NCBI GenBank assembly: GCA_949592205.1
Contig: CATIUR010000004.1
Coordinates: 7,381,001-7,445,000, forward strand
DNA length: 64,000 bases
Reading direction: 5' to 3'
From: Helichrysum umbraculigerum
Lineage: Eukaryota; Streptophyta; Magnoliopsida; Asterales; Asteraceae
This document shows positions 21,794 through 33,900 of this stretch, piece after piece. Made by a program: the position numbers and the translations under genes. The notes beneath the pieces are model-generated. The model did not search any database. It was given only the letters and a program-made list of their open reading frames with translations, and was not told the origin of the DNA. Numbering within the stretch: position 1 is the stretch's first letter; each line of letters opens with the position of its first letter.

Positions 21794-21816
21794 CTAGCAC
21801 AATACCCGCGTAATGA
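21794..21816 (-). mobile_element. Helitron-like 3' terminus (minus strand)
   Basis: Read on the minus strand it gives CATTACGCGGGTATTG, a short imperfect hairpin, then TGCTAG followed by T. That is the plant Helitron 3' signature of hairpin then CTRR inserted before T. The body would extend to higher coordinates; I cannot fix its 5' end. Confidence 0.55.
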
Positions 21817-22164
21817 GCGATGAAAGTTGTGACGTTGGATGGAGCGGCGAGTGACGATTTTAAAATGAAAATAAATGTAAATATTTTGAAGATTAATTGT
21901 ATGATGCTTGTGTTATACTACTGTTATGTATTATTATATCTGTATTATAAATATAATAAAAAGTAATCTGAATTGTTTTTAGTCATCTACATATTAATGG
22001 AAATGATTTGGTCATATATTATATGCATTAATTATTAGGTATAAATGTGATAAGGGTATTTTAGGAACTTTAATTATTTTTAAATATTTTAAGATTCAAC
22101 ATTGGACATGTTTTTATAAGTAGTAATAGATATTTTCAAAAGTTTAACACAAAATATTGGCACT

Positions 22165-22335
22165 ATGAATGACAACAACAATACACAAAGTCCCAATGTC
22201 AATGCTCTGGTTACCACACCGGTGAACCACCAAGAAGCCACTAATGCTCCTAATGCCATTGCTCCAATCGTTTATACTCCCCGAGTATCGTTGAGGTATT
22301 TTTCTAACCAACTTTATAAAACCATCGCTTATTAA
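22165..22335 (+). other. Short open segment, unidentified
   Basis: ATG at 22165, 56 codons, rich in Asn, Thr, Pro and Ala (MNDNNNTQSPNVNALV...), with a good splice donor (TTGAG|GTATTTTT) near 22296. Composition resembles the start of an LTR-element gag or a low-complexity first exon. No second exon was found. Confidence 0.25.
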
Positions 22336-22745
22336 CTACTACGTAGTATTACACAAAGTCCGTTTGAACTATCAAATTTTTAGTTGTATAGTGTGCTTAA
22401 GATGATATCTACAACATATAATTTGATAAATACACCAAAACTGTGCTAAAATGTACTTGTACAGTGTGCTTAAAATGTTGTACAATGTGGTGTAAACATC
22501 AATTTGTGTGTTGTATATATCAACTCCCTTTCAAAACCTACCAAATTTCTCTAAAAAGTGTACGATCTAACGGCTTTTTCTAGTGAATGAAATAATATAA
22601 TTTGTTGTTTCCCAATTCTTGGTCACAAAAGTATTACTAGTGAGATAATTTATTGTTGGTTAAAAATATGGCAACGTGAATCTTCAAATTTTCCAAATAT
22701 TTTAAATTTCTAATGAAATCTCCTCATATTAGGCTTATCAAACTT
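22336..22745. other. No gene seen
   Basis: AT-rich filler, with two TGTACAGTGTGCTTAAAATG-like phrases near 22385 and 22455 only. Confidence 0.5.
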
Positions 22746-22985
22746 CTCCCAACAGTGACACAAACTGACGCATCAGTTTCCGTCACATCAGCGTCATATT
22801 AACACTTTTCAAAACTGACACAAAAGTGACACAACACTGCCAACGGTAGCAATCACTTAGTTTTTTTTTACCTACATTTACTAATATATCTTTATTTCTC
22901 TCGGCCCTACCAATTTCCGTCAACTGATAGACTAAAAACAGACGCAAAAACCGAAAGCTTTCTACCAATGGTGTCTATGAACCGA
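22746..22985. repeat. Decayed MITE-like segment (related to 57.6 kb)
   Basis: The left part (CTTCTCCCAACAGTGACAC, then ACTGACGCATCAGTT) matches the complement of the right end of the element near 57960 (CTCCTCCCAATGGTGACG, then ACTGACGCATCAGTT). ACCAATGGTGTC recurs near 22966. Boundaries and target duplication are not clear. Confidence 0.4.
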
Positions 22986-23504
22986 CGGCTATCACAATAT
23001 TCATGTCCCTTTTCCCACAATATTCTTTTTAATAATTTATCATTCCAAAAGTTTAAATTTATCAATCAAACTTGAAATAGACCTTTTCTGAATGACAACT
23101 GATAAATAGGGGGGGTGGGGGGTCTCAGTGTAGTCTTTTATTTATCCCGATATATAATATACGTACGCTCGTGTTGTGTGGGCAGGGTTCCCGATCGTAG
23201 GCCTGAATTAGCCCAATTTCAAGAATGAGAAGAGATTCTTAGCAACTTGGGCCTAACAGATACTTGGGCCTTTATATTGAGAATGAAACTAAGCAAACAT
23301 CCAAACTTGTAAGATTAGATTCAAATAAAATCGTGAAATTCCTATGAAGGTCAACAATATTGCTACATGGTGGATCACCAACAACCCATCTTCCAACGAG
23401 ATTTAATTTGGATCGACAAGGTGTTGATCTAGCTTTAACTGATAGATGGAGTAGCCCATAAATTTACATGCATACAACAATTTCTTTTATTTTTCGATGA
23501 GGGT
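22986..23504. other. No gene; shares a module with 29.2 kb
   Basis: About 140 bp at 23150-23290 (TAGCCCAATTTCAAGA, CAACTTGGGCCTA and GATACTTGGG in order) recurs, diverged, at 29157-29275. The rest is AT-rich with a G-run near 23110. Confidence 0.55.
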
Positions 23505-23985
23505 AATGAGTTTTACATCCAACAAGAAGTTCACATATTATTTCATACTGTAAAATTCAAACTATGATATGAAATAACAAGGTGATTTATAGGGGCATGT
23601 TTGATTAACACAAAATGGAATATGAACTAAAAAATGTGGTCCTTCGTTAGGTGTTTCACTAAATGGAATTATCCCGCCATTAGCCATCATTTATTTGATC
23701 AAGTACATATTTGTTCAGGAGAAACTAATCCAATTTGGAGTAGCTGATGGGTATATCGATTAACGAATTAGATGCGGAATCAAACAGCTAACAATAGTTA
23801 GTTGATCACCCTGATATAAAATCGTTAGAAATTTACCAACCCAAACAACACAACGTGTAATCGAGGTTAAACTCACAAACAATAACCGAGAAATGAAGAA
23901 AAAATCATGATAACAAACAATACAAACAAAATGATTCTATATGGTTATATATGATCTTCAATTTTGGAGATCGATTTAGTCCATG
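23505..23985 (+). repeat. Dispersed repeat, copy 2 (pair with 20.7 kb)
   Basis: Partner of 20705-21225, same orientation and same order of landmarks. Confidence 0.7.
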
Positions 23986-24074
23986 AGGCCATACTGTCCC
24001 ATGAATCATCAAATATCCTCAAAACTATGGTACTTTAGTGAGGTTATAGTTTTTCAGATTCCTTTATATATTCA

Positions 24075-24110
24075 CTAGTACTCAAACCCGTGTGTTTTTA
24101 CACTTTTAAA
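24075..24110 (-). mobile_element. Possible decayed Helitron terminus
   Basis: On the minus strand ACACACGGGTTTGAGTACTAG is followed by T. CTAG|T and the CGGGTTTGAGTA phrase fit plant Helitron ends, but the hairpin is weak (GTGT/ACAC). Confidence 0.35.
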
Positions 24111-25437
24111 TGTAATCCTTTTTTTTTCCACACTTATATATGTAAAGATTGTAGTGATTTTCACACTTATTGATATAACAATTTTTAACACAATTATAAA
24201 TGTGAATAATTTAATATAATTTTCAAACAATTTAAATGTGGATAAATAATATCGTTGTTGCAGTGTAAAAATGATATATAGTAATGTATTCATTAAAAAA
24301 AAATGTATTTATTTATTTATATATATGAAAAAAAAGGTTTTTAGTTTTAAGACGAGAAACCATTATAATAACTTGTTGTTTTGAGATTAATTTTTACTGA
24401 TTGCTTCCAACTTATATAGTTGTACCATGCATGTTGTGAAGCGCGCCAATCGTGAAGAAGTTAGTGGGAATTAGCGAAAAACAAAACGACTACTTATGGA
24501 AATTGTACTCAAGAGTACAAGTGGGTTAAAATTAACAACGGAATGAGATATTTGTTCGTTGGTAGCAAATAACGAAAATTGAATCAATTTTAATATGTTT
24601 TCCGTAACTTCTCTTTAAATGTTTTGTTAATGGGTCGTCAAATCTGTTGATCCTTACTGAAAGCTTGTGAAGGGCATTTTCGACAGGCTATACAGAACTA
24701 ACAAGTGGTATGTAATCTTAAGTTTTGGGTCGACTTTTTTATGGGAAATATGGTATGATATGTTTGTAGATTTACAGGGTCGTCGTCGAATGAAATTCCG
24801 TGCCATATCAAAAGATAGGCCCCATAGACCAAAGTTTATATATAAGAAAAATCGAAAAATATTACAATGTTACGAAAATTATTAAAAATATACAAAAGTA
24901 AGGAGTTATTATCCAACAGATCGACAAGGATATGAAAATTCATTTTCACTAAACAAATGATATTCTCGAAAAAAATCATCGAGTTGAAATTGTTGATCAA
25001 ACATTCCCTCTAAATTGCTCTGAGTTGACATCAATATTATTAATTTGTTTATCCTCTATTCGACATTTTAGACTGCAAATTTTGAAAACTTATTTGACGA
25101 TTGCTACGGTTACGAGAATAATTAATACTTTAATTTCATAAGGAAAACAATTCAACATATTACCGTATCACATTATATTGGCACAATACAAGAATTTTTT
25201 AAGTAAATTTATCACCACATAAAGTTCATTCAACATGTTTTCAAGATAACCATAGCACGAATAGAGACCCTTATTATCAAAGAAGTGTCAAATGATTTGG
25301 CCTATATAATTTTGAGTTATGAAATTTGGTAATTTAGGACTATATTTCTTTTCGACACCAATACATATACTAATTAATTTCCCCTTAACATCAAACGCTT
25401 GTAAATTTAAAGACCCTATTATATTGGTGGCCCTCAC
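24111..25437. other. No supported gene
   Basis: AT-rich. The longest open frame (24667-24885, 72 residues) matches nothing I know. Confidence 0.5.
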
Positions 25438-25775
25438 TACTAGAGAAAAGTTGTATAGACTATAGAGACATGTTTAGCGACGCGTTGAGTGACATTTTAA
25501 GGCTAGCGACATGCTTAGAGACATCTAACAGAATGTCAGTATAAAAACTCTCAGATTTAACGACGTCTTTATTGATGTCGTTACTTACTTATGCCGCTAA
25601 TCTTCAAATATGTCGTTATACAAGTCACTGTTTGTGACACTATATTTTAACAACATTTATTAGACGTTATATATGTTGTTTATATTACAAACGTCGCGTA
25701 TTTAGTTGCAACTGATGTCGCTTGTCTTAAAGTCCAGCTCGATACCTCGCTATACATTACATTCTTTTCTATAGA
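25438..25775 (+). mobile_element. CACTA-like transposon end
   Basis: It starts CACTACTAGAGAAAAG, close to the usual CACTA (En/Spm) terminus, followed by about 300 bp of short subterminal repeats in both directions (GCGACATG, AGAGACAT, GACGTC, GTCGTTA). No matching right-hand terminus was found, so I take it as a truncated or non-autonomous copy. Confidence 0.45.
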
Positions 25776-27235
25776 TCTGTCTTTGCTAAACGATTTAAGA
25801 TTTATTAATATGCTTAACGGTTCAAGATATTATACATCAAATCAAACCACACACAAGTTAAATTTTCATAAAAACCTCAACTCAAACATCAAAACCTTAC
25901 AATTTCAAACCGGACATCATACGAAGCTAAACCAAATACAAACGTCTACAATTTCAAACCATGCTTCAGGATGTTGTTTCTATCTATTGCCATGCCATCT
26001 CCACTCCATAAACAAGTTTAGATTCGTTACCGTTATAAGCAACGTGCACACAAAAATAAGATAGGTAGATATTTTCGTCATTTAGTCGATGAAATATGAT
26101 ACGTACCTCATGAAGAGTTCTACATTTTAAGCAAACAAACGTTTAAGCAAACAACAACATAGTAAGTCAGATTAACCTTTGGGATATAAGAAAGTCCAGT
26201 AACCTGCGAGTTTCAAGTAAATATGCTATTTAATATTCTAATGATAATTCACATACATAAAAAGACACGTTAATGACTTGTACATCAGGAAGAGCAGAGC
26301 AATGTTCTTACCGCACCCTGTCCTTACTCAACACCGGACAAGTGTAAATTCAACATCTCTTCCAAATCATCATAATCAACAATAAAAGAGTGACTTATAC
26401 TCATATGTTGGTACCTTGTAAGGACGATTTATTTCCAAATATGAGCTACCAAAAGTTGGTACCTTGTAAGGACACAAACTGATCAAGGAGACATCACTAC
26501 AGTCTGATTTTGATCATTCTAACGTAGGGTCTGCATTACTGCTGAAGGAAAGATAGATACAAGCTGCCAACATGTATTTTAATTAGCGTCATGAAATGAA
26601 TTAAGAGACAGAGAAAATGAATTTGATTGCATGAGCATACATGCGCACAGTTGATAATTTGGCCATTTATAAGGACTTAAAGCCCAAATCAGATATTTAA
26701 TGGAAGTTCTAACAGCAAACTGAACTGCCTTTCCAATAATATTAAAGAATATAACACTACGATAAAGTCTATAACTAGTAAAGTTACCACTTTTAATCAT
26801 CATGGTATAGTACTGCCATGTAAACAGAGACATAAAGAAATGGAGCTTACAGTACTAATGCTAGAAGTTTTGACCGTTTGGTCATGGAACTAATCTTTCA
26901 TCCCTGCAACCAAACGAACTAGCTAGCTATGAGAGGTAGAGAACAATCAAGAAACATTAAAGGTAAAAAGAGACAGAGAGAAATGGAGCTCAATTGCACA
27001 TATCAACCATATCATCAGAGCATAATTTACTTAAAAGTAGATTAGACAAAAGAACTCTGAATATGCTTTAAATCATTTTTATGATGTGTTATACGGCTAA
27101 TAGATCATAAAATTTCAGCATTCAGTTTTACCAAATTAGCAAGAGCATGTTGACGTACAATCAATCTAATTGATTAAAAATATGTTGAATGTTCATTCAT
27201 AACAAACATAATAATATTGTTATTGTGTACAACAA
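25776..27235. other. No supported gene
   Basis: AT-rich 3' flank of the F-box gene. The phrase GTTGGTACCTTGTAAGGAC occurs twice (about 26405 and 26455). No recognisable open frame. Confidence 0.5.
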
Positions 27236-28354
27236 TTACGTCAGTGATTGAAGCCAAATTGGTGGGGTACGTTTGCTTCGTGATTCTCCGGTGAAATAAG
27301 GCTCGATGGTTCCATCAGAGATATGATAAATCCCCATGTCCCTCCCACCTCCGTGTTTGCTCCAAGTGTATACCTCACGCACGTCGTCTGTGTAGTATAT
27401 GCAATTACTCTTGATTACTCCTGAGGTGTCATGTATCCCAAACGACGAATTATCACCCACAAACAATGTTTTTCTACCAAGATCATTCAGTCTCGACCAT
27501 TTTTCAGTTTCTAAATTATACTCGTAAACTTTAAAACTCCTTGTTTTGTAATTCTCAAAAAATAACGCCAATTCACCTATACCATCGTACATTCCTTCTC
27601 TGATAACGACCAACAACCTCCTTGTTCCGTCATCGTCATCCAATCCTAGAATATACCCTCGCCAATAATCTGGATCATTGACAGCATCTTTTGGCAACTT
27701 TGACACATTAACAATGACTGGTGGATGTTTTCCAATAAAATCACACGCTCGTAAATTAAAGTTAGAGTCAATACTGTAAACCTGTCCGTTGTAGTAAGTA
27801 ATATCGTACATCTCCCAGCTCCCTCCCGGTTCAACACATGTCCAACTGTCATCTCCAATACGGCAAAACCCTAGCTTAGGCATATCTCCCCATATAATCA
27901 CCACCGACGATGATTGAGCTAGAAAGAGTAGCTTTCTGATTCCAAGATCCCCGTAGTATCCACGAAGCTCTGTAATGGCGTTGAGATTTGGAAGATTAAT
28001 GGTTTCACACGATAATGGATTGAAGAGATGTGCAGCATCATTGTCTCCCACTATTGCAAGCCACCCACATGAAGACTTACACACCTTACCATATGCTTCT
28101 GGGAGTCGTATTTTGCGACTACTCTTGTTTGAGAGAAAAAATAATCCACGAAACTCCTCATCTTCAGTTTTCTCTGCAAGCAAAAGGGATGGAAACCGCG
28201 AAGGAAGTCCATTATTGGAGTTTGGGACTTTAGTTGCTACCGCATAATGCCAAGACTTACACACACGACCAAAAGACAGATAATCTTCGTAGAAAACAAT
28301 ATGTTCCTGTGCTATTTTAACAAGTACTTCCGGCAACATCTCCGACCATTCCAT
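27236..28354 (-). CDS. F-box/DUF295 (SKIP23-like) protein, intact
   Basis: A single-exon frame of 372 residues from the ATG at 28352-28354 to TAA at 27236-27238. The N-terminus (residues 1-45) is an F-box (WSEMLPEVLVKIAQEHI, then GRVCKSW). The rest is a DUF295/KIB1-4 propeller: SLLLAEK near 73, FFLSNKSSRKIRLPEAYGK near 92-110, GWLAIVGD, a central GFCRIGDDSW, YNGQVYSID, LGLDDDDG, then LFVGDNSS and the C-terminal NCIYYTDDV...GRDMGIYHISDG...PPIWLQSL. Length and block order are normal for the family. Such proteins recruit substrates to SCF ubiquitin ligases; the substrate cannot be inferred. It is the intact counterpart of the broken copy at 2425-3507. No lesion is visible; expression is unproven. 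Confidence 0.93.
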   Translation of the reverse strand: MEWSEMLPEVLVKIAQEHIVFYEDYLSFGRVCKSWHYAVATKVPNSNNGLPSRFPSLLLAEKTEDEEFRGLFFLSNKSSRKIRLPEAYGKVCKSSCGWLAIVGDNDAAHLFNPLSCETINLPNLNAITELRGYYGDLGIRKLLFLAQSSSVVIIWGDMPKLGFCRIGDDSWTCVEPGGSWEMYDITYYNGQVYSIDSNFNLRACDFIGKHPPVIVNVSKLPKDAVNDPDYWRGYILGLDDDDGTRRLLVVIREGMYDGIGELALFFENYKTRSFKVYEYNLETEKWSRLNDLGRKTLFVGDNSSFGIHDTSGVIKSNCIYYTDDVREVYTWSKHGGGRDMGIYHISDGTIEPYFTGESRSKRTPPIWLQSLT

Positions 28355-28942
28355 AGCTATGGCAATTAATGATTGATTGTTTTTAACAACTGTAACATGT
28401 TTACAATTAATTAAATTTAAACTACGAGCTCGAGTTATTATATCCGAAATTTAACTTCCATTTTTTATTTTTGTAATCGAACAAGCAACAGTAAACCTAA
28501 ATATTATTTCTACTATCAACTTTATCATTATCATTATCACAATAAATAAATAAATATTCAACACCAGAAGATGCGTACCTGAATCCCGTATAATCGAACA
28601 AGTTAGAGTCTCGGTGGTGAGTTTTGCAAGGGTTCCCCTGTTTTGACCTTTTAAGGGTTTATAACCCAGCCGAGGCCCGAGTATGTCTTCAAACATATCG
28701 GTTCGCAGTTAATGAGCCCGAGGATTGTTTCTAACAACACCTGCAACAAGTTTACAATTAATTAAATTCAGTTAAACAGTTAACTGAAGATGCCACGTTT
28801 AAGATTAATTAAACAGTCGTCCGTTTAAATGCCACGTGGCATCCTTAGAAGATGACACGTCATCAACACATCAGCAAAATACACACAATAACCGTTTTTG
28901 AAAGTTGGGTGCATTAAATAGTGCCAGGTACTTATCCCTCCC

Positions 28943-28973
<31 letters not shown>

Positions 28974-29378
28974 TTTACAATCAACAGTTTATGATTTCAG
29001 CTTAATTAACATAAATAATAATTACCTCAAATTGTTATATGATCGATAATTTTCACTATTTTCGTCTTCCAATCCTTGCGCACTTTAGGGTTTCATGAAA
29101 CTATTGCAGTATCAATCAATCGTACGTAGATCGTGGATGGTTTTTATATCCTGATATATATATATGTGCTCGCGTATTGTGGGCATATTCTGAAGTAGCC
29201 CAATTTCAAGAGTTAGGATATATTTTATCAACTTGGGCCTAGTAGATACTTGGGTTTCTGTTGAGAATGAGGGCCAGCCAGCAAAGTTTGACGGCCCGGT
29301 GCAAAAAAAAAACAGTCCACTAAACGAAAATTCATATTTATAATTTATACGAGTCGTGGGAATCTTTAGGTTCCTGTT
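28355..29378. other. Upstream of F-box gene; no further gene
   Basis: It holds the presumed promoter and leader of the minus-strand F-box gene. A TA microsatellite lies at about 28943-28970, and 29157-29275 repeats the module seen near 23.2 kb. Confidence 0.5.
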
Positions 29379-29551
29379 CAGGGCGGGGCAGTGTAGGCAG
29401 CCGCCCCCACAAGAATTTATAAATTACGTAAAAAATAATTTTTTTTAAGATATTAATGACATTTTAAAATTTTCGCCCCCACAAACATATAAAAGAAATA
29501 AAAATAAATTTTTTTTGCCCCCACCAGTCAAATTTCCTGGCTCCGCCACTG
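29379..29551. mobile_element. hAT-type MITE
   Basis: 173 bp with ends CAGGGCGGGGCAG and, complemented, CAGTGGCGGAGCCAGG, and an 8-bp duplication TTCCTRTT at 29371-29378 and 29552-29559 (one mismatch). CAGTGGCGGAGCC-type termini with 8-bp TSDs are typical of hAT elements. The body repeats CGCCCCCAC blocks. Confidence 0.7.
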
Positions 29552-29825
29552 TTCCTATTTAAACATTTTTTTTTTTGTGATAAAGACTTAAATTGTACTA
29601 TGAAGTCATCACGTGCAAACCTTTTGAGCTATTCACAAAAAGATGCATGCTATATGTGAGAGTAGTGAACTGTAATATTAATTTTTTTATCTCATTTTAA
29701 CAAAGTACGTGAAATACGATCTATGGAAATATGAAAGAAAATGCTATATTACAATTCAATGATGACTTGCTATTGACGTACATACTATTAGATATAACAA
29801 ATATACATAAGTTAATTGTCAACGT

Positions 29826-29849
29826 CGCATTGCGCGGGCAATGTGCTAG
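29826..29849 (+). mobile_element. Helitron 3' terminus
   Basis: CATTGC-GCGG-GCAATG forms a perfect 6-bp-stem hairpin, then TG and CTAG, followed by T. This is a classic Helitron 3' end on the plus strand. The element body lies to the left; its 5' TC end is not identified. Confidence 0.7.
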
Positions 29850-30288
29850 TTTCTATTTACATAGTAAGTAAATAACTTTTGGAAATCTTTTCCGATCGAC
29901 CTAAATTCTGCCATGTAATCAAAGCTCTCGATCGCACTCTAAAACATGCCATGTCTAGAATTTCGCTAAGTGATCCAAATTCTCACCGTGCGAAATTGGC
30001 TCGTTCATCTCTTCTCATATTTATTTTGTTAAACTTTAGAATTCCAAATATATCCATCAATCATAGAGAAAAAGTTGTCATTCGATTAGTACTCATATAT
30101 ACGTGTGTAAATAAGTTTTTTTTTTTTTTTTTACTTTTTATTAAATTAATCGTAGCTTGAAGTCGTATACAAACTATTAACAAAAATGTTCAAGTACATT
30201 ATCTTAGCTTTATAAGTCGTGAAGCAGCAAACATGATTAGCTTAGTATATGTACGCATTTGTAGGAAATTTGTCTCTTAAGTTTTAAG

Positions 30289-30312
30289 AATTCCCTCGCA
30301 ACGCGAGGGGCA
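30289..30312 (+). repeat. Strong GC hairpin, possible Helitron relic
   Basis: CCCTCGC-AAC-GCGAGGG forms a 7-bp stem in AT-rich DNA, like the subterminal hairpin of plant Helitrons. However, the expected CTRR within about 12 bases is not clear (CTTG instead). Confidence 0.35.
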
Positions 30313-30722
30313 TTTATTATCTTGTTATAGTATAATCTTTTGAAACCGCTTACAAATCAATTTTGGTTAATAGTTTAGTAAATCGTAATTCCAAAATGTT
30401 GCGCACCATGGTTGGAACTAGCTAGCTAGATCAAAAAGTAGTCATTTAAATAAATATGTCCACGCCATTATCGTTGTTTTCTTATAGATCAATTCTTAAT
30501 TATGTGGTTTATGTGATCGGGAACGTGGTTTATGTGATCAATTCTTAATTATGGTTTATGTGATTTATGTGATCAATTCTTAATTATTATCTTCTTAAGA
30601 ATGGATCATCAAATGAATTTGCAATCTCATTTCCTTGCAATCTCAACATTATTGTCCCCTATATTTACCGACTTTGTTTTTCCTGCATTTGCCTCTTCCC
30701 CATTTTTTGGCTTGCATTGTCA
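30313..30722. other. No gene seen
   Basis: AT-rich, with short tandem phrases (GTGATCAATTCTTAATTAT) repeated near 30480-30590. Confidence 0.5.
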
Positions 30723-31346
30723 TCATCTAAATTCACGTACAACATTATCTTGCCACGATGAACTCTTCGATTGACTACATTGACCCTCATCCCATTCTAA
30801 AAATAACATTTTCATACGTTTAGGTTTACGTTTCACAAACTTTATGTCTTCACGCTCATCATCAATTTGTTCACCCACTGCACTGTTTTTAATTGGTGAT
30901 TTAAAAAAACGATAAAATCTTGTGATACCATACGTATACAAATAGTATTCAAACATTCACTAAACTCCCTAGCATATCAATAACATCTTGATCACTTCCC
31001 AATGCAAACAATCCATAATCTAAGTTCGATCCAGGTTTTTTGTAATGATAAAACATTTTATCATGCACATCATACCCCCAACGATGCTACCATTTTGTCG
31101 ATTTCATAACTGAAAAAAAAGAGAGTCAGAATTTACCCCATCCACGAGCGCTATAGTTCTACCAACGTATTTCCGACCATGATACTTCAATAATGCACCA
31201 CCGTAGTGTAACTTTATGCTAAAAAGCATTGAATACCGAACTGAAAATACAGATACAAGTTCAATCAGTGACAGATTCAACAAAAATAAACAAAAATGGT
31301 CACATTTTATATTTGGAAGGTCACGATATCTTTCATTTTTTATCAT
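30723..31346 (-). pseudogene. Mutator transposase N-terminal (PB1-like) relic
   Basis: Minus-strand frames give a PB1-like domain. FSIKLHYGGALLKYHGRKYV and ALVDGVNSDSLF are followed, after a frame change, by SYEIDKMVASLG. A second shift gives DVHDKMFYHYKKPG, then YGLFALGSDQDVIDM. The order matches the N-terminus of the transposase at 15.3 kb and the wider PB1-like family found with plant Mutator transposases. An acidic/basic tail follows (EDIKFVKRKPKR). No DDE core follows, so this is a fragment with at least two frameshifts. Confidence 0.7.
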
Positions 31347-32354
31347 TAGAAAACCATAAATGTCATTATTCTATCATTTAGGGGTTGATTGCATAATACG
31401 GAGTAACAAAAATCATAAAACTCGTACTTGCTATTCATTTCCCTCGTACCGAATCAATCTCAGTTTTTATCTCTTGTGAATTCAAATAATTTTCAACTTT
31501 GTTATGTTTAAATCAATTATGTTAAAAAAAAAAAAAAAAACGAACTCAATACCATGTAATCGGGAACTCCCATTTGATCAAAACTTTCCGCATTAAGAAG
31601 TATGACACCCACGCCGCATGTGTTGAACAAAATTCACTCGAGCAGTAGCAAAATGAAATGTGTTGTGGTAGTTGTACAAATCACGGGCTTAAAACGGGCT
31701 TGTGATTTGGGGCCCAAATACCGGCTTGTGATTGGGCCTTTGACTATCTCAATTCCAAAATAACAAATGTATGTCCAATATATCCATAGCCCTTACAAAT
31801 AGTAAAACTCATTATTTTCATAAGTATAAAGTATCTTCACAATTAATCAAATAAAGTAAATTTTAATAAGGAAAATAAATACTTCATAATTAATTCAAGT
31901 TAGTTTAAATAGTTAAAAATGAAAGGCTTAACCATTTATCTAGGGCTATAGCTATCATTATCTAAATAAATAATGTACATTTTATACAAGTTCAAAATTA
32001 TTCATCCTATACATCGATGGAGCTCAGTCAACTGACAATGTTAAATTGTCCTATCCGATCCATCCAAAGTACCAAAAAGATATTTGATTTCTAATCCTAG
32101 CCCTACAAAGTCCCAGAGGCAGTTGTACAATGTTGGATTGAAATTGGATGATGCCCTTGGAATTTGAAAGGAAGAGTTATCCTAAACGGTAAGCATGATC
32201 AAATAACGAGTAATATATTTGCAATCAGTTCTTATAAAAATTCTGCAATACTACAAAACATTTCAAAATATTCTTATTATGCATGTCATAGTAGAGAGTA
32301 TAATGATACAAGTTCATTTCAATCAATTTGATCTGGTGGTGGAATTGGGGATTA
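31347..32354. other. No supported gene
   Basis: AT-rich with an A-run near 31530. Nothing recognised. Confidence 0.5.
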
Positions 32355-32760
32355 GGGTGTGTTTGGTAAAACTAGCTGGAGCTGGAAGTTAGAAGATGGA
32401 GATGGAGCTTTTATTTGGGGCTGGAGCTTATTTTTTAATAAGTGTTTGACAAACTAGCTGGGGTTGGAGCTTATGAATGTAAAATGACACAAAAGGATAT
32501 GAGATTATATTATTCATGGTTTTTATTAATTAAAATAAGGGTAATATAGTAATTTAACAAGTAGGAGATGGAGATTCTCAAAATAAATAAGCTAGTTTTA
32601 AGAGATTCTCTTTCAAGGGATTATTTTTGAAGAATCCCTACTTTTCATTTGATGACAAACAAGGATTCTAATTTTATAAGAGATTGAGATTCTTAAAATT
32701 AGAAACTCAGTCTCTTAGAATCCCTCATAATCCCATAAAATGGGGTTGCCAAACACACCC
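32355..32760. mobile_element. TIR MITE with GGGTGTGTTTGG ends
   Basis: 406 bp bounded by GGGTGTGTTTGGTAAA and the complement of GGGTGTGTTTGGCAACC. The body has AGCTGGAGCTGGA and GATGGAGAT-type repeats. No unambiguous target duplication was found, so the superfamily is uncertain. Confidence 0.6.
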
Positions 32761-33289
32761 GACCTTAAGGGTTTTCTTAATCCGATGTGTGAGAATAATT
32801 AAATTGATTGGAGATGAAGTAATGGCTGGGTCAGGTTGTTTCACGAAATTGTATTGGTTATTTTGACAAACAATCCAAAATATGACGTCTTAACAGCGTA
32901 CAATGCTATGTCCTTTATATATTGATTTAAGTGAAATCATGTATAATATGTTCATTGATTTAATTTCCAACTAAAAATTGATACCAGAATGTTTCATTTT
33001 CTTTATTGAATCATCATACGTCTATCTTATTACATAAAAAATTTCACGTGCCTTTCTTTGAAATACGGTGGTTTATTGTTGTTTACTTAAATTATAAAGA
33101 TTAAATTTTATTATTTGTTGGCTAATCTGTTGTAAAAATCTGAGATTTATTGTTGTGACTTTTTTCAATAGAGAGAAATTGAAATGTGCATCCATCAAAA
33201 TGATCTATATGAATATGTATATTTTTGAATTAATAATGAAATGATGAAATTATCTAATTTGTCTAAAAAAATTGTAAAGAAGAGCTCCT
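32761..33289. other. No gene seen
   Basis: AT-rich flank before the F-box fragment. Confidence 0.5.
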
Positions 33290-33900
33290 GCTGATTGGTT
33301 GGATGGTGAGGGTAGTGATTTGACCCCACAAATTACAGAAACTACCGATGACTTAACTCGGCATGTCTCCATAACACGTGTGTGTAAAAAATTCAGGCAA
33401 TTGGTAACAAAGAGGAGTGTGTGTTTGGTACTACAAAACCACAACTTGATGAATATGTGTAGAGTTTACATGAGGAAAGAAGATGATGGTCGTCAAGTTA
33501 TAACAAACGAGGCGACTTAAGGTTTCCAAAGTAGAAGCAAAGTTTTATGCGGTTAGGATGAGCATATGCTCGTGAAAGAGATGACATCCCCAGGGAAGGA
33601 AAAATTGTATGTCATGAACCAAATCACAAGAACTAGACTTTACCTTCCAATAACACATACTATCACTTATATATTAATGATTTTACAGTTTTTCTCTTTT
33701 CTTCACTTCTTGCCCGTTAAGTCGATTTTAAATCTTGATTTTAAGGTGATGTGAACTAATCAATTTTATATATTTGGATGAATTAATAATGTATGTGATC
33801 TTTGGGTTACTTGTTAAAAAATTTGGTTGAATCTAAACATTCTTTTTAAAATTGGATCAGTGATTAACGTGGTTAAGAAACAGTTTCTCTACCATCTTCT
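33290..33900 (+). pseudogene. F-box fragment, second family, copy 2
   Basis: It reads GSDLTPQITETTDDLTRHV, then VCKKFRQLVTKRSVC, closely following copy 1 at 13.5 kb. A TAA comes near 33518 and a further frame change follows near 33555. MNQITRTRLYLPITHT then marks the last coding similarity, near 33660. The following 240 bp (TTTTTCTCTTTTCTTC, then GATGTGAACTAATCA) recur in the copies at 38.6 and 50.2 kb, so the duplicated unit includes non-coding sequence. No F-box-associated domain remains. Confidence 0.8.

Noticed and set aside
24667..24885. Small gene of 72 residues
   Set aside because: The sequence has no recognised motif and the start codon region is ordinary AT-rich DNA.
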